Origin: Paenibacillus sp. LHD-117
GTDB lineage: Bacteria; Bacillota; Bacilli; Paenibacillales; Paenibacillaceae
Length of the DNA stretch: 64,000 nt
Reading direction: 5' to 3'
Assembly (NCBI RefSeq): GCF_030929555.1
Contig: NZ_JAVFVT010000021.1
Coordinates: forward strand, 62,001-126,000
This document shows positions 37,121 through 44,560 of this stretch, piece by piece. Made by a program: the position numbers and the translations under genes. The notes below the pieces were generated by a model. It had not been told where the DNA came from and did not search any database. It saw nothing but the letters and a program-made list of their open reading frames with translations. Numbering within the stretch: the stretch's first letter is position 1; each line of letters starts with the position of its first letter.

Positions 37121-37690
37121 TTAAACTTCCACCTCTGCAATAGTAGTCGTTGCTTCCGGATAAGACAACCATTCGTATCGGTGTTTGTTCCGGTACATTT
37201 CCTTCATGTCGAACAGAACGGGGATGATGAAATCGCCTTTATAGAACAGCTTGTCCCCTAGCCGCTCGACCGGAACCTTGAACGAGATCTTGAGCGCGCG
37301 AAGAAACACGGGCTCCAGCAAGGAAACGAAATAATCCATGTCCCGCTCCTCGGCGCCATACACCGCGGAAGACAAAATATCCGAGAGCAGATATCCTTTG
37401 CTGCGGTAAGTGCCCAGAATGGCAATTTTGTCGATCTCCGCGACGCGGCCCTCCGCTGCGATTACTTTGGGATGATACCGGAAGGGCGCGATTTCGTTAA
37501 TGGGACTTGTCTCCCTGTCATACGGCTTAATCTCCGACGTGCCAACACAATAGCCATCTTCGTTAACGACGACGAACCGGTCCAGGACGCGATCGGAAAA
37601 CTCCAGCTCATATCCCTTCTCCCGCCATACGGTCGTCCAAATGCCGTTAAACATCGCCAGCTCCAGCTCATTCTCCACACGTTTAAACAT
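37121..37690 (-). CDS. GNAT-fold acyltransferase, resembling N-acyl amino acid/autoinducer synthases
   Basis: A 189-residue protein. Its layout fits the FeeM/LuxI-like branch of the GNAT fold: [20 protein letters not shown] (strands 2-3), then [20 protein letters not shown] (core strand 4 followed by the cofactor-binding turn) and [21 protein letters not shown] partial R-S-K-G replaces the usual R-x-x-G-x-G/A. An RBS (AAGGAG) precedes ATG 37690. It is coupled to the six-TM chemoreceptor by a two-base gap. If it makes an acylated molecule, the receptor could sense it, but that is speculation. No neighbouring biosynthesis genes are seen. Confidence 0.65.
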   Translation of the reverse strand: MFKRVENELELAMFNGIWTTVWREKGYELEFSDRVLDRFVVVNEDGYCVGTSEIKPYDRETSPINEIAPFRYHPKVIAAEGRVAEIDKIAILGTYRSKGYLLSDILSSAVYGAEERDMDYFVSLLEPVFLRALKISFKVPVERLGDKLFYKGDFIIPVLFDMKEMYRNKHRYEWLSYPEATTTIAEVEV

Positions 37691-37743
37691 CGATACGGTT
37701 TGTTCTCCTTACCCAATTTTTTGTTTTTCTATTTGGAATGATA

Positions 37744-37771
37744 TGTATATTCTATCGGATACGCGCTTCAA
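37744..37771 (-). promoter_or_regulatory. Promoter of the GNAT-chemoreceptor operon
   Basis: TTGAAG (complement of 37766-37771) and TATACA (complement of 37744-37749) with a 16-base spacer, about 55 bases before the GNAT start. Confidence 0.4.
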
Positions 37772-37823
37772 AATCATTAGTTTTAACCTATTCGTTCGCA
37801 AAAACTTCAAATCCGCCCAAGAT

Positions 37824-38759
37824 TTAGTCTCCGAATAAACGCATCAACAGAATACCCGCTAACGACAGCAAAATGCCGGCCGTCTCGGTTCGGCTGAATT
37901 TCTCCTTCACGACGAATCTCGTATACAGGAGCACCAATGGAACATTAAGGGCAACCACGGCCGAGACGAGACCAGCCTTTCCGATGTCGAACGCGGACAC
38001 GATCAGCAGCATGCCCGCCGTATTCGTTAGACCTACGGCCAGTCCGGTGACGAACGTTTTTCTGCCGCTCCAAGCCTCGCGCCTTCCCATGCCGGCCGGA
38101 GGGCCGTCCGCCGACGATGACGCCACCGAGGCCACCGTTGCAACCGCGAACTCTCGCGCCATGCGCTCCCTTCGAACGTCGGCCATCCACCACAAGCCGA
38201 AACAAGCCGTACCTGTCGCGAACATAAAAAATAACGTCGGCAGCAGCTCCGCGCCGAGTAGCGTAGACCACTTGCCGGACAAGTCGTTGCCCGCGAACAG
38301 AAGCATGGCGAGCAGCCCCCACTGCGCTCCTTGCAAATTGCTCAGCGTCAGCTCGTTCGAATACCGGACGAGCAGCACGCCTCCGACGATAATGGCGAAT
38401 GCCAGCATCTGCAGGCCTCCGATACGTTCGTCCCACAGCCAATAGGCGGCGAGCACGACGACGACCGCAGGCAGCGCGGTTAGGATTGCGACAAGCGAGG
38501 CTTTGCCTACGGCAAAACCTTTGAACATGCTCGCGTTCGCGCCGAAGGAGAACAATCCCATCTGAATGCCGACGAGGCAGCCGAGCGTCCACTCGGACGA
38601 CAGCATGATCGCTCCCGCCAAATTAACGATCGCCCCCATCCCGAACACGCCGCACAGCATCAAATTCCGGTTGACCGGCTTCTGGCTGGTCCAATGATAC
38701 AACATTCCTCTTACGCCGAAAGCGACGGCCGCCAATACCGATAACGTTAGCCACAACAT
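37824..38759 (-). CDS. EamA/DMT-superfamily transporter
   Basis: A 311-residue protein with about ten TM helices in two EamA repeats: ALPAVVVVLAAYWLWDERIG ends the first half and NVPLVLLYTRFVVKEKFSRT with ETAGILLSLAGILLM closes the second, both with the family's E/KExxS/T turn. ATG 38759 (MLWLTLSVLAAV) has AAAAGGAG nine bases upstream. A drug/metabolite exporter by family; substrate unknown. Single gene. Confidence 0.85.
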   Translation of the reverse strand: MLWLTLSVLAAVAFGVRGMLYHWTSQKPVNRNLMLCGVFGMGAIVNLAGAIMLSSEWTLGCLVGIQMGLFSFGANASMFKGFAVGKASLVAILTALPAVVVVLAAYWLWDERIGGLQMLAFAIIVGGVLLVRYSNELTLSNLQGAQWGLLAMLLFAGNDLSGKWSTLLGAELLPTLFFMFATGTACFGLWWMADVRRERMAREFAVATVASVASSSADGPPAGMGRREAWSGRKTFVTGLAVGLTNTAGMLLIVSAFDIGKAGLVSAVVALNVPLVLLYTRFVVKEKFSRTETAGILLSLAGILLMRLFGD

Positions 38760-38856
38760 AAACAAGAACTCCTTTTCGTGTCTTCTCTAGATGTATATCG
38801 ATTCCAATAGTTACCATCATACAACTTTTTTCCGAGTATTGGAATCGGACTTAACA

Positions 38857-38885
38857 TTGACGTTTCGGACGGCAACAGTTTAAAA
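38857..38885 (+). promoter_or_regulatory. Sigma-A promoter of the membrane protein gene
   Basis: TTGACG (38857-38862), 17-base spacer, TTAAAA (38880-38885), about 60 bases before ATG 38946. Confidence 0.45.
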
Positions 38886-38945
38886 TGTTACATGGCATGG
38901 AAGATCAATGCCTATCATGAACCGGAAGAAGGCGACGCAAGCATC

Positions 38946-39434
38946 ATGCGTTTCAAAACCTATGCCATTTGTTTATACCTTGTAGCCGTTTATTGGATAT
39001 CGCTCAACATTCCCCATATGCATGCCTTGTTTTTCCCGACGCTCGGAGCTTTCAGCCTGCTCTTCATATCGCGGCCGTTCCGGAGGGACGAAGTCCGCAA
39101 CATCGCCGCAGGAGCGGTCGCTGCATCGTTCATCGGTTCGCTGCTGGCGCATTGGAATGCTGGCGCGGGTTCCCTGCTGATTACGCTGCTCATCGTCATC
39201 GGCCTCATTAACTTGTTCAAATGGAACGCGCCGCCCATTCTGGCCGTCTCGCTCATTCCTTACTTTGCGCGGCCGCCCGTGTTTTGGGCAATCCCCCTAT
39301 CGGTATGCGGCGCGCTGGCCGGATTGCTCCTGACGTTGTCCATCGCCGCGTTCTGCGAAAAGAAATTCGGATCGTTTCTCCCCTTCACCGGCGCGGGCAG
39401 CCATTCGAAGACCGAGTCTGATTCGGTTATGTAG
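38946..39434 (+). CDS. Multi-pass membrane protein, HPP/FUSC-like
   Basis: About 162 residues with five hydrophobic helices: YAICLYLVAVYWISLNI, ALFFPTLGAFSLLFI, IAAGAVAASFIGSLL, SLLITLLIVIGLINLF and AIPLSVCGALAGLLLTLSIAAF. The FFPTLGAFSLLFISRPFRR segment and the PPILAVSLIPY helix start resemble HPP/FUSC-type inner-membrane proteins, though I cannot fix the family. ATG 38946 fits the promoter position better than ATG 38892. It ends by overlapping the convergent Gfo/Idh gene by eight bases. Function unknown. Confidence 0.65.
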   Translation: MRFKTYAICLYLVAVYWISLNIPHMHALFFPTLGAFSLLFISRPFRRDEVRNIAAGAVAASFIGSLLAHWNAGAGSLLITLLIVIGLINLFKWNAPPILAVSLIPYFARPPVFWAIPLSVCGALAGLLLTLSIAAFCEKKFGSFLPFTGAGSHSKTESDSVM

Positions 39435-40410
39435 TCCGGTAATAATCCAGCAATAGCGCATCCATCACGCGATTCGTGCGGATGCCGCTTTCGCCGGTGC
39501 TCGGGCTAGGCGGACCTCCGCGCAGCTCATCCACGATGAGCTGGATGAGGTTTTGCTGGATATGCAGCGGCTTCTCCATGCGGAACTCTTCCACGCCTTC
39601 CGCCGTTTCAAGCGTGATCACCTCGTTGCCGAAGGTCGAGAACTCGATGCGCCCTTTATCCCCGACGATTTCGTTCTCATCGACATGCTTGTAGGCGCTG
39701 AAGCACCAGACGCCAACACCCCTAACGCCGGACTCGAACTCGAAGCTGCCGGTCACGATATCTTCCACTTCGTACAGTCCCGCTTGATTGGACGCCCCAC
39801 CCTTCGCATCGCGCACGGGTCCGAGCAAATAATCCATCACGTCCAGCGTATGGCTCGCCAAATCCACGAACAAACCTCCGCCGGCTTCTGCTGCATCGAG
39901 ACGCCATGGCAATGCCTCGCCCTCGGCTACCCTTGCCGGCTGATACTGCTTCATCGAGACGAACCGCGCTTCGCCGATCGCCCCTCCATCCAGCAGCTCC
40001 TTTATTTTTTTAAAATAGTCCAGTCCCCTGCGATAATACGCCACGAACAGCGGCACGCCGGCTTCGCGGCAAACGCGCTCCATCTCTTCGCATTCCGCTG
40101 CGTTGCGCGCCATGGGCTTCTCCACGTAGACCGGCTTGCCGGCGGCTGCGCATTTTAATGCGTACTCCATATGTGAGGAAGGCGGAGTCGCCACATAGAC
40201 CGCATCCACCTCCGGATCGGCGATTAGCTTGTCTGCGTCATCGTACCACTTGGCCACGCCATGCCTGGCTGCGTAATCGGCGGCGAGAGCGCCGTTCCTC
40301 CGCATCACGGCGACAAGCTCGGAGCCTTCGGCTTTTTGGAAACCCGGCCCGCTCTTCACTTCCGTCACGTTGCCGCAGCCGATTATTCCCCATCTAACCT
40401 TCTCCATCAT
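39427..40410 (-). CDS. Gfo/Idh/MocA-family oxidoreductase
   Basis: A 327-residue NAD(P)-dependent sugar or polyol dehydrogenase. The Rossmann part starts WGIIGCGNVTEVKSG; DAVYVATPPSSHMEYALKCA and the EKP motif VYVEKPMARN follow; the substrate domain has GGGLFVDLASHTLDVMDYLLG (DxxxHxxD) . Length is typical. No sugar genes adjoin it, so the substrate cannot be inferred. ATG 40410 or the next ATG 40407, with GAGAGGGGAACG upstream. Confidence 0.88.
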   Translation of the reverse strand: MMEKVRWGIIGCGNVTEVKSGPGFQKAEGSELVAVMRRNGALAADYAARHGVAKWYDDADKLIADPEVDAVYVATPPSSHMEYALKCAAAGKPVYVEKPMARNAAECEEMERVCREAGVPLFVAYYRRGLDYFKKIKELLDGGAIGEARFVSMKQYQPARVAEGEALPWRLDAAEAGGGLFVDLASHTLDVMDYLLGPVRDAKGGASNQAGLYEVEDIVTGSFEFESGVRGVGVWCFSAYKHVDENEIVGDKGRIEFSTFGNEVITLETAEGVEEFRMEKPLHIQQNLIQLIVDELRGGPPSPSTGESGIRTNRVMDALLLDYYRTT

Positions 40411-40626
40411 TACGTTCCCCTCTCCCGTCCTTCGCCTCGCGGCTCGGACTTGACGTTATCCCTTAACATTCGATGAAGGCCGACTATTCCCTGCCTCTCC
40501 GTCTCCAGACCGATGGAAAATGCGTCCTGAAGACGATTTAGCCCGAACTGGTTATGTTTTACAATCAAGTCATATGTATAGGTACTGGAACGACACCGCT
40601 ACCCTATCCGAAGGAGTGATTTCGTA

Positions 40627-41556
40627 ATGCCCGTATTGGAAGTTTCAAATTTGAAAAAGTCTTTCGGCTCCGTCCACGCGGTCGAGGACATTAGCTTCGA
40701 GGTGGAAGCCGGTGAAATTTTCACCATCATCGGACCGAACGGAGCCGGCAAAACGACGACCCTGGAAATGATCGAAGGACTGCTGCCTCCAGACGCGGGC
40801 GAAATCTCCTTCGGCGCGATGAGATGGTCCAGGAACGGAGACCAGATCAAAAAAAACATCGGCGTCCAGCCGCAATCCAGCGCCCTGTTCGATCTGCTCA
40901 CCGTGGAGGAGAACCTCCGGCTGTTCGCCACCTTCTACGATAAGTCGCGCCCCGTGACGGAAATCATGGAGATGATCAACTTAACGGATCAACGAGGCCG
41001 GCACGTGAAGAAGCTGTCGGGCGGGCAGAAGCAGCGGCTCGCGATCGGACTTGCCATGGTTAACGATCCGGACATTATTTTCCTGGACGAACCTACGACC
41101 GGCCTGGATCCGCAAGCACGACGGAACATTTGGGACATTATTTTGAGGCTGAAGCAAATGGGCAAAACGACGATTTTGACGACGCACTATATGGAGGAGG
41201 CGGAGAAGCTGAGCGACCGCGTCTGCATCGTGGATCAAGGCAAAGTCGTCACGCTCGACACCCCGTCCGCGTTGATCGAGCGCCTGACGAAGGAACGCGA
41301 AGTGCGCCTGTCGCTCATGGACGGCGAACAGGCCGCTATCGATACGGAGAAGGTGGCGCAGCAGCATCCCGCCGTCGTCAAGACGCAGAGAGAGCATTCG
41401 TCGCTCCAGCTGTGGACGACGCAGCCGGAGGACACGCTATATGAGTTGTTCGGCTATACGAAGGACCGCGGGTTCCGCGTAGAACAAATTTCGATTCGCG
41501 AGATGAGCCTGGAGGACGTCTTTATCGCCTTCACGGGCAAGGAATGGAGGGACTGA
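40627..41556 (+). CDS. ABC-2 type exporter ATPase
   Basis: A 309-residue ATPase with Walker A IIGPNGAGKTTTLEMIEGLL, signature KLSGGQKQRLAIG, Walker B IIFLDEPTTGLDPQARR and the switch His in TTHYMEEAEKLSD. The C-terminal 90 residues follow the DrrA/NatA pattern (VEQISIREMSLEDVFIAFTG). ATG 40627 follows GAAGGAGTGATTTCGTA. The permease gene begins five bases after its stop. Substrate unknown: drug, antibiotic or lipid. Confidence 0.92.
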   Translation: MPVLEVSNLKKSFGSVHAVEDISFEVEAGEIFTIIGPNGAGKTTTLEMIEGLLPPDAGEISFGAMRWSRNGDQIKKNIGVQPQSSALFDLLTVEENLRLFATFYDKSRPVTEIMEMINLTDQRGRHVKKLSGGQKQRLAIGLAMVNDPDIIFLDEPTTGLDPQARRNIWDIILRLKQMGKTTILTTHYMEEAEKLSDRVCIVDQGKVVTLDTPSALIERLTKEREVRLSLMDGEQAAIDTEKVAQQHPAVVKTQREHSSLQLWTTQPEDTLYELFGYTKDRGFRVEQISIREMSLEDVFIAFTGKEWRD

Positions 41557-41560
41557 CAAG

Positions 41561-42682
41561 ATGGCTGCCAAACAATTCGGAGCGATGTTCGCCGCTCATC
41601 TGAAGATGATGTTCCGGGAGAAGCAGGTCTGGTTTTGGAGCGTCTTTTTCCCCGTCATCCTGATGGTGCTGTTCATGATCATATTCGGGGGAGGCGGAGA
41701 CAGCGACAACTTCAAAGCGAAGATTGCCGTGGTGGATGCCGCGCCGAACGCTTCCTCCGGCATGCTGCTCGAGCAGATGAAGCAAATTCCGATTCTCGAA
41801 TTCAAGCAAGAAACGCCGGTCACGCTGGAGCAGGGCAAGAAGTGGGTCGAGGAGAAAGAGATCGACGCGCTCATTTTGCTTCCGGAGATCGAAGGAACCG
41901 CCGAGGTACAGCTCGTCGTCAACCGCGAGAACGAAGGAGGCGCTACGACGCAAGCCGTCTCGAGCCTGATGAACCAATTCGTCCAGCAGGCCAATCTGGC
42001 CGCTGCCGGCGCGACGCCTACCTACACGCTCAAAATGGAATCGATCACGACGGCCGCCGAGGACACGAGCTATTCCGATTTCCTGCTCACCGGCATGATC
42101 GGCCTGTCCATCGCGCAAGGCGGGCTGTTCGGCATGGGCGACCTCGTCGACATGCGCAAGCGCGGGCTGCTCAAGCGACTTCGTATGACGCCTGCCCGAA
42201 TGGGCTTGTTCGGGCTCTCCAGCATGATCGTACGCCTGATGCTCGGCGTCATCCAAATTACGATTCTGGCCGCGGTAGGCGTTTACGGCTTCGGCGCGAG
42301 TCTTCATATCAACGTCTTCAGCCTTGCGATCGCCTTCTTCGCCGGCGCGCTTGTCTTCAACGCAATGGGGTATCTGTTCTCTTCCTTCAGCAAAACGATG
42401 GAAGCGTACATGGGCATGGCGAATATCGCGAGCATGCTGATGATGTTCCTGAGCGGCATTTTCTTCCCGGTCAATACGTTGCCGGAATGGTTGCAAGTTG
42501 TGCCGAAAGTATTGCCGCTCACCTATTTCGTCGAAGGCATGCGCGACGGTCTTATTTATGCGGAAGGCATCGCGTCATCGAACTTCTGGATCGGCATGGG
42601 CATCATGGCCGCATGGGGCGTCGTTTGCTTCCTGCTCGCGGCACGACTTTACAAATCGAAATCGATCGCGGCTACGAGGTAG
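41561..42682 (+). CDS. ABC-2 type exporter permease
   Basis: A 373-residue permease: one N-terminal TM helix (VWFWSVFFPVILMVLFMIIF), an extracellular domain of about 150 residues, then five TM helices (LTGMIGLSIAQGGLFGMGDL, MLGVIQITILAAVGVYGFGA, LAIAFFAGALVFNAMGYLF, MANIASMLMMFLSGIFFPVN, IGMGIMAAWGVVCFLLAARL). The M-x-x-R-x-x-G-x-L-K-R-L coupling helix (MRKRGLLKRLRMTP) is present. GGAGGG lies ten bases before the ATG. Works with the ATPase just upstream. Confidence 0.92.
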   Translation: MAAKQFGAMFAAHLKMMFREKQVWFWSVFFPVILMVLFMIIFGGGGDSDNFKAKIAVVDAAPNASSGMLLEQMKQIPILEFKQETPVTLEQGKKWVEEKEIDALILLPEIEGTAEVQLVVNRENEGGATTQAVSSLMNQFVQQANLAAAGATPTYTLKMESITTAAEDTSYSDFLLTGMIGLSIAQGGLFGMGDLVDMRKRGLLKRLRMTPARMGLFGLSSMIVRLMLGVIQITILAAVGVYGFGASLHINVFSLAIAFFAGALVFNAMGYLFSSFSKTMEAYMGMANIASMLMMFLSGIFFPVNTLPEWLQVVPKVLPLTYFVEGMRDGLIYAEGIASSNFWIGMGIMAAWGVVCFLLAARLYKSKSIAATR

Positions 42683-42712
42683 CTGATGATTCAAGCGACT
42701 GTACCTCTATCA

Positions 42713-42751
42713 AAAACGTCAACCCGGTGAGATGCCGGGTTGACGTTTTTT
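42713..42751. terminator. Strong bidirectional terminator
   Basis: A 15-bp perfect stem (42713-42727 with 42735-42749), seven-base loop, T-rich downstream on plus and a run of A upstream. It ends the ABC-2 operon and lies behind the convergent CDF gene. Confidence 0.85.
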
Positions 42752-42825
42752 TGATGTTCCTTTTGCGGAGAAAGGCTGTTGGCAGAGCGGCTAAGTCGTG
42801 CTCAGCGCCTCGTCTTGGCAACGGA

Positions 42826-43869
42826 CTACACTTTCAGCTCCGGATGGCGCAGACCCGCTTTCTCGATCTGGATCGTGGCATGCTCTACGCCGAACCGATC
42901 CGCCAACACGCCGATCACCTCCTGAAGGATATCCTGCTCTTTTGCGTCGTCCTCGACCTTCAGGTGGCAGGACAAGGCATCCATGCCGGATGTGATCGTC
43001 CAGATGTGCATGTCGTGAACCTCCTTCACCCCCGCGATCTCCCGCAGCGAAATCTCCACCTCGGCCGGATCGACGGACGGCGGCGTGCCTTCCATCAGGA
43101 TGTGGACCGTGGAAGCGATGACGCCCCACGCCCCCTTCAGGATAAGCAGCGCGACAACGACGCTGATGATCGGATCCGCAATGTACCAGGAAAATAACAA
43201 CATCAGCAGCCCCGCCACGATGGCGCCGACCGATCCTAGCGCGTCACCCAACACATGCAGATAGGCGCTGCGCACGTTCAGATTATCTTTGACATCGCCC
43301 TTCCGCATGAGGAACCAAGCGCTGATGAGGTTGGCTAGCAAGCCGATGCCCGCAATGACCATCATCGAACCACTGGCCACCGTCGGCGGGTTGCCGAAAC
43401 GCTCGATCGCTTCGGCGATGATGAAACCCGCGATGACGAACAACGTGACTCCGTTCAGCAAAGCGGCCAATATTTCGAACCGGTAGAAGCCGTACGTCCG
43501 CTTTCGGGAAGGCGGCCTCGCGGCGAACCACATGGCGACAAGGCTAAGTGCGAGCGCGCCCGCGTCGCTCAGCATATGGCCGGAATCGGAGAGCAAGGCA
43601 AGCGATTTGGTCAGGAGCCCGCCGACAAATTCGAGTATCATGATGCCCGAAGTAATCAAAAGCGCGATCGCGAGCCCAGCTTTATTGTTCGGGCCGTGGG
43701 AATGTCCATGGCCGTGATGATGGTGGCCATGCGAGTGCCCGTGAGAATGCCCGTGAGAGTGCCCGTGTGCATGGCCATGCGAGCTGTCGCTCTCGTGAAG
43801 ATGGTCGCAATGATGATCTTTATTATTCTCCTGTTTGCCATGATTTCCCGTTTGATCAGGGTTGCTCAT
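42826..43869 (-). CDS. czcD: Cation diffusion facilitator (CzcD/ZitB-like metal exporter)
   Basis: A 347-residue antiporter that exports Zn, Co or Cd. A His-rich cytoplasmic N-tail (repeated HGHSHG units, about 20-60) is followed by six TM helices with the metal site HxxxD in helix 2 (LSDSGHMLSDAGALALS) and its partner in helix 5 (YLHVLGDALGSVGAIV), and a C-terminal ferredoxin-like domain (GVKEVHDMHIWTITSGMDAL). The extended His tail is probably a metal-collecting loop. The promoter carries an ArsR-type operator, and the ArsR gene lies upstream with its own terminator. Confidence 0.93.
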   Translation of the reverse strand: MSNPDQTGNHGKQENNKDHHCDHLHESDSSHGHAHGHSHGHSHGHSHGHHHHGHGHSHGPNNKAGLAIALLITSGIMILEFVGGLLTKSLALLSDSGHMLSDAGALALSLVAMWFAARPPSRKRTYGFYRFEILAALLNGVTLFVIAGFIIAEAIERFGNPPTVASGSMMVIAGIGLLANLISAWFLMRKGDVKDNLNVRSAYLHVLGDALGSVGAIVAGLLMLLFSWYIADPIISVVVALLILKGAWGVIASTVHILMEGTPPSVDPAEVEISLREIAGVKEVHDMHIWTITSGMDALSCHLKVEDDAKEQDILQEVIGVLADRFGVEHATIQIEKAGLRHPELKV

Positions 43870-43909
43870 GCATATTCCTCCTTGTGGCTTTGCTTTCCGT
43901 CTAACTAAT

Positions 43910-43929
43910 ATATGAATATATGCTCATAT
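43910..43929. promoter_or_regulatory. ArsR/CzrA-type operator at the CDF promoter
   Basis: Inverted repeat ATATGA (43910-43915) and TCATAT (43924-43929), eight bases apart, in AT-rich DNA right after the -10 box. It matches the layout of zinc-sensing ArsR-family sites and would block transcription of the exporter until metal binds the repressor. Confidence 0.6.
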
Positions 43930-43931
43930 GT

Positions 43932-43960
43932 ATTATATATTTTTCTATTCTTGACCGCAA
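43932..43960 (-). promoter_or_regulatory. Promoter of the CDF exporter
   Basis: TTGCGG (complement of 43955-43960), 17-base spacer and perfect TATAAT (complement of 43932-43937). Confidence 0.65.
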
Positions 43961-44066
43961 CCCACTTTTTACTAGTTCCCTAATCGCGGGGAGTCATGCA
44001 AGCCGAATATGCTTTTTTCCGTTCGCACGCACGGCGCTTCCTCGTCGCCAGGTTCTCAAGGCAAGC

Positions 44067-44117
44067 AAAAAACGCATGAGGACCTGGCCTGTCTAAGGCC
44101 ATGGTCTTCATGCGTTT
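44067..44117 (-). terminator. Terminator of the ArsR gene
   Basis: AAACGCATGA (44070-44079) pairs with 44108-44117, with an inner GGCC/GGCC pairing; six T follow on the minus strand. Confidence 0.75.
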
Positions 44118-44130
44118 CCGGCGTCTTCCG

Positions 44131-44499
44131 TTATTCGTGCCTCAAGTGCTGCAGCGTAAGAACAAAAAGCTGCTCGACATGATCGTCGTCGAGCGAATAA
44201 AAAACCGTCTTGCCTACTTTGCGTCGCTTAACGATGCGCATGTTCCGCAGCAAGCGCAGCTGATGGGAAACCGCAGACTGCCCCATCTCCAGCACCTGCG
44301 TCAAATCATGCACGCACAGCTCGGATTGAAGCAGCGCATGGATGATCTTCACCCGCGTCGGATCGCCGAGCGCCTTGAACAAGTCCGCCAGCTCCGAAGC
44401 CGCCGCATCGTCGACCAGCTTCTTCTTTACTTCCGCAATATCGGCAACCGTACCTGCGCATGTATCGTCGCACGCAGCCGGAATCGTTACGTTATCCAC
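44131..44499 (-). CDS. ArsR/SmtB-family metal-sensing repressor
   Basis: A 122-residue winged-helix repressor: ELADLFKALGDPTRVKIIHA, then LCVHDLTQVLEMGQSAVSHQ with LRLLRNMRIVKRRKVGKTVF and the final helix SLDDDHVEQLFVLTLQHLRH. The C-terminal D...H pair and the terminal H-E fit the alpha-5 zinc site of CzrA/SmtB. Two Cys near the N-terminus (ACDDTCAG) could form an extra site. GTG 44499 has GGTGGGGA seven bases upstream. It probably represses the CDF gene and itself; a TATAAT (complement of 44537-44542) lies upstream. Confidence 0.9.
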   Translation of the reverse strand: MDNVTIPAACDDTCAGTVADIAEVKKKLVDDAAASELADLFKALGDPTRVKIIHALLQSELCVHDLTQVLEMGQSAVSHQLRLLRNMRIVKRRKVGKTVFYSLDDDHVEQLFVLTLQHLRHE

Positions 44500-44560
44500 T
44501 TGGGCATCCCCACCATATCGTTAATCGAATATGCCCATTATAACATGCAAGCGAAGGAAG

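Noticed and set aside
43656..43841. DNA-level tandem repeat in the CDF gene
   Set aside because: It is the codon pattern of the His/Gly-rich metal-binding tail, a protein feature rather than a mobile or regulatory repeat.
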